Virus record (IMG/VR): IMGVR_UViG_3300044984_000431
Coordinates: 1 to 21,597 of that record
Length of the DNA stretch: 21,597 bases
Reading direction: 5' to 3' (one strand)
DNA from: a virus
Part shown: positions 5,619-10,764 of the stretch, in pieces
How positions within the stretch are numbered: position 1 is the stretch's first letter
How the letters are laid out: each line of letters begins with the position of its first letter
Made by a program: the position numbers and the translations under genes
Notes under the pieces: model-generated
What the model saw: only the letters and a program-made list of their open reading frames with translations
What the model was told of the DNA's origin: nothing
Databases searched by the model: none

Positions 5619-5887
5619 TGGATATCGTTGAACGGCTGAGAAGCCATTGGGGCGGCGAGAGAATGGCTGACGTATCAATAGATGTCGCTGATGCCGCCGA
5701 CGAGATTGAGCGACTGAGGATTAAGAAGAAAGTAGCCGTTGAGTGGATTAAGGAACTAATGGATTTCCTTGAGTTTATTTACAACCACCCGGAATTTTCG
5801 GATAGTTTGAAGGCATATGAATGGATCATGTTTCAGATTGAAATGATCATGGCTAAATATAACGAACCAGTAGGTGAGGAGCGGTGA
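5618..5887 (+). CDS. Array cassette protein (MDIVERLR...ADEIERLR)
   Basis: An 89-aa protein, the most canonical member of the array: MDIVERLRSHWGGERM, then VADAADEIERLRIKKKVAVEWI, then two helices (LMDFLEFIYNHPEF and WIMFQIEMIMAKYN). It matches cassette 1 best in order of motifs. Unlike most, it ends NEPVGEER rather than KEKE, although its DNA (GGTGAGGAGCGGTGATGG) still gives an SD and the TGATG overlap. The hydrophobic C-terminal helix could pack against a partner or membrane surface. Function unknown. Confidence 0.75.
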   Translation: MDIVERLRSHWGGERMADVSIDVADAADEIERLRIKKKVAVEWIKELMDFLEFIYNHPEFSDSLKAYEWIMFQIEMIMAKYNEPVGEER

Positions 5888-6183
5888 TGGACGCCATTGA
5901 GACGGAAAAAATTGTTACAACGGCTGAGATGTTTGAAATCGTCGGCAATGAATTAAAAGAAAAAAATGCCGAGATAGAGCGGTTGCGGTTAGCTAATTCA
6001 GACCTACAGATGCACTACGATTATGCCAGAACTGAATGCGATAAGCTGGAGGCTGAGGTAAAAAGACTGCGTGGATCGTTGTCTTTTATCTCAATGTTGA
6101 CACCGCTTAGTGGTCAATCATGGGAGAGCCACGCAAGGTTTATTAACGCATATGCTCTTGATGAATTAAAGGAGAAAGAGTGA
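5887..6183 (+). CDS. Array cassette protein, strongly coiled-coil
   Basis: A 98-aa member with the longest coiled coil of the set. MDAIETEKIVTTAEMFEIVG is followed by an almost continuous heptad region, roughly residues 20-65 (ELKEKNAEIERLRLANSDLQ, then YARTECDKLEAEVKRLRG). After that come a short hydrophobic FISMLTPLSG and a tail ALDELKEKE that encodes the exact junction repeat. Note the internal ELKEKNAEIERLR: tail and box elements lie side by side, as if two cassette ends had joined. Likely a dimeric or trimeric coiled-coil protein; function unknown. Confidence 0.75.
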   Translation: MDAIETEKIVTTAEMFEIVGNELKEKNAEIERLRLANSDLQMHYDYARTECDKLEAEVKRLRGSLSFISMLTPLSGQSWESHARFINAYALDELKEKE

Positions 6184-6287
6184 TGGACAACATTGAGATA
6201 GCTGCTGCCCTACTTATGATACTGGCTGCGTTGGTAATTGAAGCACTTATGTCGCACATTGACGACCTTGAGTCGGAGAAAGAGTGA
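6183..6287 (+). CDS. 34-aa single-TM peptide in the array
   Basis: A mini-gene with ATG at 6183 overlapping the previous TGA and preceded by AAGGAG 8 nt upstream. The peptide starts MDNIEIAAALLMILAALVIE and ends with the acidic SHIDDLESEKE, giving an N-terminal acidic patch, one hydrophobic helix and an acidic C-terminus that encodes the next SD. It keeps the array's MD(N)I start. The SD, precise overlaps and membrane-helix composition argue that it is translated. Confidence 0.65.
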   Translation: MDNIEIAAALLMILAALVIEALMSHIDDLESEKE

Positions 6288-6379
6288 TGATGGATTTGTT
6301 GTTTTATATTGGGACAGCAGTCATTTGCATCTCGCCTCTACTACTTGGGATTATGATAACTCGTAAGGAGAAAGAGTGA
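6287..6379 (+). CDS. 30-aa single-TM peptide in the array
   Basis: A mini-gene starting ATGATGGAT at 6287 (or 6290) just after the junction SD GGAGAAAGA. It encodes MMDLLFYIGTAVICISPLLL followed by GIMITRKEKE. Twenty-odd hydrophobic residues are followed by a basic/acidic TRKEKE tail, which also encodes the next exact junction repeat (6365-6382). It is probably a small inner-membrane protein of unknown function. Confidence 0.65.
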   Translation: MMDLLFYIGTAVICISPLLLGIMITRKEKE

Positions 6380-6459
6380 TGGATGAAATTTGGTTTTGGA
6401 TGGCAAATTTTATTTTGGCTTGTTGGTTTGGTTTACGGTTTGGCTTCTGGGAAAAATAA
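6379..6459 (+). CDS. 26-aa aromatic-rich TM peptide in the array
   Basis: Starts at the TGATGG junction (ATG 6379, AAGGAG 8 nt upstream) and ends at TAA 6459. MDEIWFWMANFILACWFGLR is followed by FGFWEK, with an acidic start and an unusually high Trp/Phe content. A second frame offset by one base, ATG 6383 reading MKFGFGWQILFWLVGLVYG, is also open and hydrophobic and continues in frame into the next gene at 6482. I prefer 6379 because it keeps the array's start signal and spacing, but either or both frames could be used. Confidence 0.45.
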   Translation: MDEIWFWMANFILACWFGLRFGFWEK

Positions 6460-6481
6460 AAAAATTAAAGGAGAAAGAGTG

Positions 6482-6619
6482 ATGGCAACAAAGAAGAAAG
6501 GCATCCTCACATCTGCACCGCAGTGGTGGGATCATCTGAAAGACTGGAAGAAAGTATTCTGGAGCGCAGAGCGCAAGGCCGCCAAAAGAGAAATTAAAAA
6601 GGAACTTCGTAATGGGTGA
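6482..6619 (+). CDS. Small basic hypothetical protein (PQWWDHLK...)
   Basis: A 45-aa protein beginning MATKKKGILTSAPQWWDHLK and continuing DWKKVFWSAERKAAKREIKK. It is strongly basic, with Lys/Arg spread through a helical C-terminus, and has aromatic residues at WW, W and FW. Short 'WW.HL...K..FW..ERKA.K' proteins occur in other marine phages, from memory only; function unknown. It is the last gene started by the exact junction repeat (6468-6485), and its end overlaps the next ATG by 8 nt. The ATG at 6482 is favoured over the longer in-frame reading from 6383 because the junction SD precedes it. Confidence 0.65.
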   Translation: MATKKKGILTSAPQWWDHLKDWKKVFWSAERKAAKREIKKELRNG

Positions 6620-6905
6620 CGCAATGATCGAAATTGAAGAACTGGATTTGTTTAACAATCTGGTCGAAACAGACGTTATTATCGAGAATGTCAAAGCGTA
6701 TATCGTGTTTGACCGAGAAGAAGAATCTTTGTGGTATCTGTCGGCTGTCCAATGGGACGGCAATACTCTCGAATGGGATCAAGCACGGGAATTAAAATCA
6801 TCTGAAATGAGCAAAATGATCTGGGAAAGTGTCCTGCTGGCTATCAACGACAAAGCCTCCGAGATAGCAGAGGATCACTTCCTAGATGAGGTGCATGATT
6901 ACTGA
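6612..6905 (+). CDS. Acidic hypothetical protein, last gene of the rightward operon
   Basis: A 97-aa strongly acidic protein that I do not recognise. It begins MGDAMIEIEELDLFNNLVET, passes through a beta-like VKAYIVFDREEESLWYLSAVQWDGNTLEW and ends in an acidic helix with EIAEDHFLDEVHDY. AAGGA lies 8 nt before the ATG. It does not share the EIERLR box or KEKE tail, so it marks the end of the array. Small acidic early phage proteins sometimes mimic DNA or bind host enzymes, but nothing here shows that. Its 3' end overlaps the endolysin gene on the other strand by 7 bp. Confidence 0.7.
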   Translation: MGDAMIEIEELDLFNNLVETDVIIENVKAYIVFDREEESLWYLSAVQWDGNTLEWDQARELKSSEMSKMIWESVLLAINDKASEIAEDHFLDEVHDY

Positions 6906-7411
6906 GCCATCTTCAACGCAGTTTCTTCAGTCTCTTTGACTCGACGGCCCCAACCTTTGCCAAAAGTATCCCAAGTCGGTAGAGCCTGGAGAAACGCTAA
7001 ACGCTTCTCGCAAATAGCAACGATCAATTCTTTTGGATCAGCTTCTGCTACAAGTTTCATGGTTGCTGGCCCGATAGCACCGTCAGGATTAGCACCGACA
7101 ACGCTTTGTAGAAACTTGCTGGCACGACCAGTACCGCTGTTAATAGCAAGATCGAATACAGCAAAATCTGCACCTCTCGGTATTTCATCGCCTTTGACCT
7201 TGTCCCAATAGCGTGATTTATAAAGCGGAGCGACATCAGCAACCGTTAATGCTTTGATGTCATCTTTAGTCACCTCATGACCAACCCATTCCTCCCAGAC
7301 CTTTTTAGTGCATCCGAGGTTGGTAGCACCGCCGGGGTCTTTTGGATGATCGACATAGCCACCTTCATGTTTCAAAACATGAGCCAATGATTCTTCAAAA
7401 TTGTCTTTCAT
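6899..7411 (-). CDS. Endolysin: GH108 N-acetylmuramidase with C-terminal peptidoglycan-binding region
   Basis: A 170-aa lysozyme-like endolysin that cleaves the glycan strands of peptidoglycan at the end of infection. The GH108 signature is clear: LAHVLKHEGGYVDHPKDPGG at about 9-28 with the catalytic Glu16 in HEGGY, followed by ATNLGCTKKVW. DFAVFDLAINSGTGRASKFLQ (about 82-102) and ANPDGAIGPAT are the PG_binding_3-type part that completes the family. Length is normal. It has no signal peptide, so it needs the holin encoded just upstream to reach the wall. AAGGAG lies 6 nt before ATG 7411. It is the last gene of the late operon. Confidence 0.95.
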   Translation of the reverse strand: MKDNFEESLAHVLKHEGGYVDHPKDPGGATNLGCTKKVWEEWVGHEVTKDDIKALTVADVAPLYKSRYWDKVKGDEIPRGADFAVFDLAINSGTGRASKFLQSVVGANPDGAIGPATMKLVAEADPKELIVAICEKRLAFLQALPTWDTFGKGWGRRVKETEETALKMAQ

Positions 7412-7414
7412 AGA

Positions 7415-7942
7415 TCACTCCTTTGGCGTTGAGTTATAAATCATGGAATCTTTTTTCTGGCTTCCCGATGACGAGCCAAAATAAAATGCCATCACGCCTG
7501 TCCACCCAGCCGACAGAGTGCCGAGCAACATGAGCAAGACTTCCGAGCCGTTCATTGGCAAGCCGCTCATCAAGACAAAAGCTATAATGCCAAAATAGCC
7601 CAGCGTTACGCTCACCGCCAATGCCCTCGGTATCCAATCTTTCGTTTCAGTCTGCATAGACCGAGCCGACTTCCGATCATCGACCGCAAGAGCCTCCAGA
7701 TCAATGTCTAACGATTTCATCTGAACTTTGAAATCAGCATCAATCTTTTTCAGAACTGACAACTGCTCAGGACTAGCATTGCTCATAGCAGCCTTCAGAT
7801 CATCCTCAGAGCCATTCTCGTTGCCGAGCAGTGCCTGAGATAGTGCCTTGGTCGCCATCCCTGCTAGTGGCCCTCCTAGAGCCGTTGCGATGCTAGGTGC
7901 AACTGAGCCGATTAATGGCCCGAACACTTTAAGAAGTTCCAT
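7415..7942 (-). CDS. GTA-type three-TM holin (GTA_holin_3TM-like)
   Basis: A 175-aa membrane protein of the kind that forms lesions releasing the endolysin. The N-terminal GPLIGSVAPSIATALGGPLA forms one hydrophobic region. A charged helical middle (QLSVLKKIDADFKVQMKSLD, with DDRKSARS) is typical of the family found in gene-transfer-agent and alphaproteobacterial phage lysis regions. Two further TM segments follow (ALAVSVTLGYFGIIAFVLMS and LLMLLGTLSAGWTGVMAFYF). AGGAGG lies 5 nt before the ATG. It sits directly upstream of the endolysin with a 3-nt gap, as expected for a holin-lysin pair, and overlaps the previous small membrane gene by 14 nt. Confidence 0.85.
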   Translation of the reverse strand: MELLKVFGPLIGSVAPSIATALGGPLAGMATKALSQALLGNENGSEDDLKAAMSNASPEQLSVLKKIDADFKVQMKSLDIDLEALAVDDRKSARSMQTETKDWIPRALAVSVTLGYFGIIAFVLMSGLPMNGSEVLLMLLGTLSAGWTGVMAFYFGSSSGSQKKDSMIYNSTPKE

Positions 7943-8183
7943 CTTTGCCTCCTGTTGATTTGCTGCCGAGCATAATACCAGACAGCGTACCTGTTAGAAA
8001 TGTTGCGATTGGTGCGATCAATTTGAAAAACTCTTGGTCGTTTGGAGCCTGTCCGTCGATGGGTTGCACCACAAAGATCAAACTGTATAGCACGGCGAAA
8101 ACAGTCCCTGTCAGTGTCAGGCATAAGCTGATGCCGATAATGAACTGTAGCAGAGCGTGAAGTTCATCTTCTTTAATTCTCAT
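7929..8183 (-). CDS. Two-TM lysis-cassette protein (holin/antiholin or spanin-like)
   Basis: An 84-aa membrane protein starting MRIKEDELHALLQFIIGISL. ATG 8183 is chosen over an upstream in-frame ATG at 8201 because it makes an exact ATGA overlap with the upstream lipoprotein stop. Two hydrophobic spans are visible (about 9-37, LQFIIGISLCLTLTGTVFAV, and about 55-72, IAPIATFLTGTLSGIML), joined by a polar loop with QPIDGQAPND. The tail is short and charged. I recall similar proteins in marine cyanophages and other environmental phages next to lysis genes, with no proven role. Holin, antiholin or inner-membrane spanin component are the realistic options. Confidence 0.7.
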   Translation of the reverse strand: MRIKEDELHALLQFIIGISLCLTLTGTVFAVLYSLIFVVQPIDGQAPNDQEFFKLIAPIATFLTGTLSGIMLGSKSTGGKDGTS

Positions 8184-8362
8184 CTTGCAACCGATCCACA
8201 TGGATTTTGTTTCAAAGTATCAGCAGTACACGTTCCTGATGCTGTGCAGATCGGAGGATTGCATTCAGCACTGTCCCAGTTCGCAGGGTCTTGGCATGGG
8301 TATCTATACCGATCCTCGCACCCAGTTAAGACAATCATCAAGGTTATGATTAGATATTTCAT
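8180..8362 (-). CDS. Small Cys-rich lipoprotein (outer-membrane spanin candidate)
   Basis: A 60-aa lipoprotein. MKYLIITLMIVLTGC has a short basic start, a hydrophobic core and lipobox L12-T13-G14-C15, so signal peptidase II should leave a 46-residue acylated protein. The mature part has five further Cys (PCQDP, AEC, PPIC, GTC, NPC), suggesting periplasmic disulfides, and no obvious coiled coil. ATG 8362 is preferred because it overlaps the upstream stop as ATGA; the longer frame starting at 8431 would place the signal peptide internally. The position between membrane proteins and the endolysin is that of an Rz1-like outer-membrane spanin, but the Cys-rich sequence is unusual for Rz1, so the role is inferred. 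Confidence 0.75.
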   Translation of the reverse strand: MKYLIITLMIVLTGCEDRYRYPCQDPANWDSAECNPPICTASGTCTADTLKQNPCGSVAR

Positions 8363-8832
8363 TTGCTTGTAAACAGAACCATGCCGATACCAACACAAGC
8401 GGCAAATAATATAACCGCACCGATTAGCCAAGCACCCATGATAAGGTCTTTCCTGTTTTCTTCAGCCTCTTTCATGGCAATAGCAGCCTGACGAGCAGCT
8501 TCTTTCCTCATTTCTGTTACTTCTTTTTGGATGCTCGTCCACGCTGCGATTCCGTACGCACCTACGAATAAATTTCGAGTGTCTAATTGAAGCTGTTGAG
8601 CCTTAGCCTTTAGAGTGTAAAGTTTGATTGCCTCTGCCTCAAACTCAGCTTGGCTCTGAAAAAGCCGTTTATTCCTTTTGCCGCTGGTTAGTTGAGTTAT
8701 CTGGGCAATACGACCGAATAGCGATCCGACTTTTTCGGCAACATCCATCATCTCATGGCCAGAATCAACCGCACCTTTGATGCCGTTGTATAAAGCAGTC
8801 GCCCCGGCGATTAAGGTGAATGGATCGAGCAT
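8359..8832 (-). CDS. Membrane-anchored helical lysis-region protein
   Basis: A 157-aa protein starting MLDPFTLIAGATALYNGIKG and ending in one TM helix (about 130-154, WLIGAVILFAACVGIGMVLF). Between them lies a long charged helical region that includes AEFEAEAIKLYTLKAKAQQL and VTEMRKEAARQAAIAMKEAE, likely coiled-coil. The N-terminal 'MLDPFT...AxxAxxxIKxAV' pattern is familiar from marine phage genomes, without known function. A cytoplasmic or periplasmic coiled coil with a C-terminal anchor could be an inner-membrane spanin-like subunit or a virion-associated protein. Its stop overlaps the lipoprotein start and it begins immediately after the 67-aa gene. Confidence 0.7.
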   Translation of the reverse strand: MLDPFTLIAGATALYNGIKGAVDSGHEMMDVAEKVGSLFGRIAQITQLTSGKRNKRLFQSQAEFEAEAIKLYTLKAKAQQLQLDTRNLFVGAYGIAAWTSIQKEVTEMRKEAARQAAIAMKEAEENRKDLIMGAWLIGAVILFAACVGIGMVLFTSK

Positions 8833-9036
8833 TTATCTATCAAACATTCTGTAGACCCCATCGACAACAAAACCGAGAACCGTTCCGATGATCAGCAACA
8901 CGGCCCCAGCACCTTTCCATCGATTAACGGAGTTCGATATCGTTTTAATGTCAGCTTTCAATTCAGCCATATCGGCATGGAGCCGCTCAACATTAGCTTC
9001 CAAGCGACCGATCTGCTGGTTCAAATCATCCGACAT
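8833..9036 (-). CDS. Short coiled-coil plus TM protein (XhlA-like layout)
   Basis: A 67-aa protein with a clear two-part design: residues about 5-38 form a heptad coiled coil (LNQQIGRLEANVERLHADMA, then ELKADIKTISNSVN), and about 42-60 form one TM helix (GAGAVLLIIGTVLGFVVDG), followed by VYRMFDR. This resembles haemolysin XhlA-type and DUF1515-like proteins of phage lysis regions. It is the first gene of the lysis cassette in transcription order, ending directly before the ATG of the next gene. It may assist the holin or act as a membrane-tethered spanin-like factor. Confidence 0.7.
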   Translation of the reverse strand: MSDDLNQQIGRLEANVERLHADMAELKADIKTISNSVNRWKGAGAVLLIIGTVLGFVVDGVYRMFDR

Positions 9037-9046
9037 TCTAGTTCCC

Positions 9047-9763
9047 TCAATCGTTAATTAATAATGCGTTGATGTAAACCGTAAATTCGTTTTGCGATGA
9101 AGATGATTTTGCTTCAACAGAAAAATCGGTTTTCTCAGGAATTCTGAATGGAACTTGTAGATCGAACACAAGATTGCCAGTGACAAATGTTGTTTCAAAA
9201 AAATAATATGTTGGCCCGTTAAAGAATTTCTCTTTGATCCTTAAAGTCCCGTATTTATTTGATCCAACAGTGCCAGATGTCATTGTAAATTTTGTAATGT
9301 AAAAACTGTACCCTGCTGGTACGGTATAAACCGTGCTTTGCTGAAATCCATAAATCGCTTCAATAAAGCAATATTGAATACCATTATTTGTTAATGTGAT
9401 ATTTCCTGCATTATTGCCATTAGTAATTCGTGAATCGTTAATTCGGAGAAACTGATTAACCGTCACTACTGGCGTTAGACCATTAAGAGTTATCGTTTCA
9501 ACCAATGGCTTATAATCAGCATCCAGACCTTCAATGCGAACTCCCATTGTGTCTAATGCTGATGTGGATACCACGCTGATATTTACTGCCGCAGTCGGGA
9601 ATACATAGACTCCACCGCCATCGTTGAAGATGGTTTCAAAAGCAGTGCCGACTGTACGGTTGAACCCGACTAGATGAACTGGTGTCATGTCAGGATGAAT
9701 ACCGCGAGCAGCATCCAACCCGATGTTTCGACTAGATGTCAGATTAATTCGTTGAACAGCCAT
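9047..9763 (-). CDS. Predicted virion structural protein (beta-rich tail appendage)
   Basis: A 238-aa protein starting MAVQRINLTSSRNIGLDAAR, predicted to be all-beta with many Thr/Asn/Val-rich strands (VVSTSALDTMGVRIEGLDAD, YYFFETTFVTGNLVFDLQVP). Cys is almost absent and there is no signal peptide. Its place between tail appendage genes and the lysis cassette suggests a tail-fibre or receptor-binding accessory protein, and I recall similar sequences as uncharacterised structural proteins of marine phages. Its start codon lies 5 nt after an AGAGGA ribosome binding site that is buried in an 11-bp hairpin (9764-9806), so translation may be controlled. Confidence 0.65.
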   Translation of the reverse strand: MAVQRINLTSSRNIGLDAARGIHPDMTPVHLVGFNRTVGTAFETIFNDGGGVYVFPTAAVNISVVSTSALDTMGVRIEGLDADYKPLVETITLNGLTPVVTVNQFLRINDSRITNGNNAGNITLTNNGIQYCFIEAIYGFQQSTVYTVPAGYSFYITKFTMTSGTVGSNKYGTLRIKEKFFNGPTYYFFETTFVTGNLVFDLQVPFRIPEKTDFSVEAKSSSSQNEFTVYINALLIND

Positions 9764-9806
9764 GATGATCCTCTAGTCAATGTTCTACACCGAAAAGAGG
9801 ATCGTC
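9764..9806 (-). promoter_or_regulatory. Hairpin sequestering the ribosome binding site of the 9047-9763 gene
   Basis: GATGATCCTCT (9764-9774) and AGAGGATCGTC (9796-9806) pair over 11 positions, with one G-U when read as minus-strand RNA, around a 21-nt loop. The 3' arm in the transcript includes the SD AGAGGA and ends right before the ATG. No U-run follows it on the minus strand, so a regulatory hairpin fits better than a terminator. Confidence 0.5.
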
Positions 9807-9816
9807 AAAAGACAGA

Positions 9817-10242
9817 TTATTCGCCCCAATTTTGAGAACCAACAGCAGTGATTAAAATTAAAACATCTGCTGCGTCAGCAATAGCTGTTTCCAGTCTGGC
9901 ACATTCAGACACAACAGATGCACGAGATGTTGCAATCGCAGCAGGAACATCAATAGACCGTTCCATCTTACGAACAATCATCCAGTCTGTCTGAGCAAGG
10001 AGTTTGCCTGCTGTGTCTTTGATCTGGCTGATCCAATAAGCCTTTAAACCGTCCAAGTCTTTTGGATTGTCTAAGCCCCAATAGAACCTGTCGTCGTATG
10101 GCTCAGGATCGGCAACCTCTGTAATACCGATAGCAGAGCGATCTTTAGATGAAGCAAGACGCAACCAGTTGTTTGGATACTGAATGCCGTTATGGGTAAA
10201 CCCAATGTCTAGCGGCAGCGACCGATTGTCTAACATGAACAT
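9817..10242 (-). CDS. Tail-fibre-assembly-like phage protein
   Basis: A 141-aa protein of a type common at the end of tail-fibre clusters. It begins MFMLDNRSLPLDIGFTHNGI and carries QYPNNWLRLASSKDRSAIGI followed by TEVADPEPYDDRFYWGLDNP, then an all-helical C-terminus (LLAQTDWMIVRKMERSIDVP, then AAIATSRASVVSECARLETA). The Trp-Leu-Arg/'IGITEV' front half and 'QTDWMxxRxxE' middle match phage fibre assembly proteins of the DUF4376 sort, from memory. These either chaperone fibre trimerisation or sit at the fibre tip. Its SD GAGGT lies in the 3' end of the endonuclease gene, so expression is coupled to it. Confidence 0.65.
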   Translation of the reverse strand: MFMLDNRSLPLDIGFTHNGIQYPNNWLRLASSKDRSAIGITEVADPEPYDDRFYWGLDNPKDLDGLKAYWISQIKDTAGKLLAQTDWMIVRKMERSIDVPAAIATSRASVVSECARLETAIADAADVLILITAVGSQNWGE

Positions 10243-10246
10243 AATT

Positions 10247-10756
10247 TTACCTCGCTAAATATGAAATTGCTTTGAGCATCAAATTGGGACTATCTTTTAA
10301 CAGACCCAATGCACGATTACAGGCATCACAAAGTAATCCTCTAACTCTGCCAGTTGAATGGCAATGGTCAATGTTTAATCTCTTTTTGTGATTATCAGGT
10401 GGAGATGAATTACATATTGCACATACACCATTTTGCCTATCTAGCATCTTGTTGTATTCTGCAAAATCTAACCCGTAATTTCTTTTCATGTGCAATTCAA
10501 GGTCATATTCTTTTGTTTGGCTACGACCATGTTTGTATGATGGAGAATGTTTACCTTTACGAAATTGCAAACAACCGCATGATTGAGTTCTGCCAGTTGC
10601 CATTTGGCTAAACCCAACTATCTTTTCAGTTCCACAATCGCACATAACTCGATATTTAAAACTGCCGTTTCCTGTGCGTGATTCAGTCTTTTCCAATAGC
10701 GTAAGCATCGCTATCTTTGTGCCTGATTGATCTTGATGAAAACGTCCTTGTGGCAT
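10247..10756 (-). CDS. Endonuclease VII-like HNH nuclease, probable free-standing homing endonuclease
   Basis: A 169-aa nuclease. The C-terminal half matches recombination endonuclease VII: YGLDFAEYNKMLDRQNGVCA with CAIC, NIDHCHSTGRVRGLLCDACN with the DHCH and CDxC motifs, and RALGLLKDSPNLMLKAISYL. The N-terminal half has a DNA-binding Cys module, YRVMCDCGTEKIVGFSQMAT followed by RTQSCGCLQ, which I know from HNH homing endonucleases. The two parts together, and its placement between two appendage genes, indicate a mobile free-standing endonuclease rather than a structural gene. ATG 10756 (SD GAGGA, about 5 nt) is preferred over TTG 10768, which overlaps the fibre gene stop. Confidence 0.85.
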   Translation of the reverse strand: MPQGRFHQDQSGTKIAMLTLLEKTESRTGNGSFKYRVMCDCGTEKIVGFSQMATGRTQSCGCLQFRKGKHSPSYKHGRSQTKEYDLELHMKRNYGLDFAEYNKMLDRQNGVCAICNSSPPDNHKKRLNIDHCHSTGRVRGLLCDACNRALGLLKDSPNLMLKAISYLAR

Positions 10757-10764
10757 AGTATTCC

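Larger units (their letters stand above)
3978..6485 (+). repeat. Dispersed junction repeat of the small-gene array (consensus AAGGAGAAAGAGTGATGG)
   Basis: Twelve gene junctions between 3978 and 6485 carry the same composite element: an SD (AAGGAG or a close variant), a short purine stretch, stop TGA and start ATG fused as TGATG. The 18-mer is exact at 5269, 5604, 6169, 6365 and 6468. Variants occur at about 3979 (TTGGAG), 4060 (TAGGGA), 4377 (AAGGAGGAAG), 4803 (AAGGAGAGCG), 5037 (GAGGAGAATG), 5875 (GGTGAGGAGC) and 6274 (TCGGAG). At three junctions (4072, 5050, 5618) the identity continues into the next gene as GATATC(G/A)TTGAAC. The element encodes KEKE at the end of one protein while serving as ribosome binding site for the next. 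A GTG immediately before each ATG is also in frame; ATG is preferred on spacing. Confidence 0.85.

Noticed and set aside
3978-6485. Junction repeats read as a CRISPR array or as integron-type attachment sites
   Set aside because: Repeats are 18 nt, overlap codons and are spaced by 80-430 nt of open reading frames; they lack palindromic structure and no cas or integrase gene is present.
7912-8160. Open frames on either strand overlapping the lysis cassette near 7912-8160
   Set aside because: They cover two membrane genes that have exact ATGA coupling and clear TM composition; the alternatives lack start signals.
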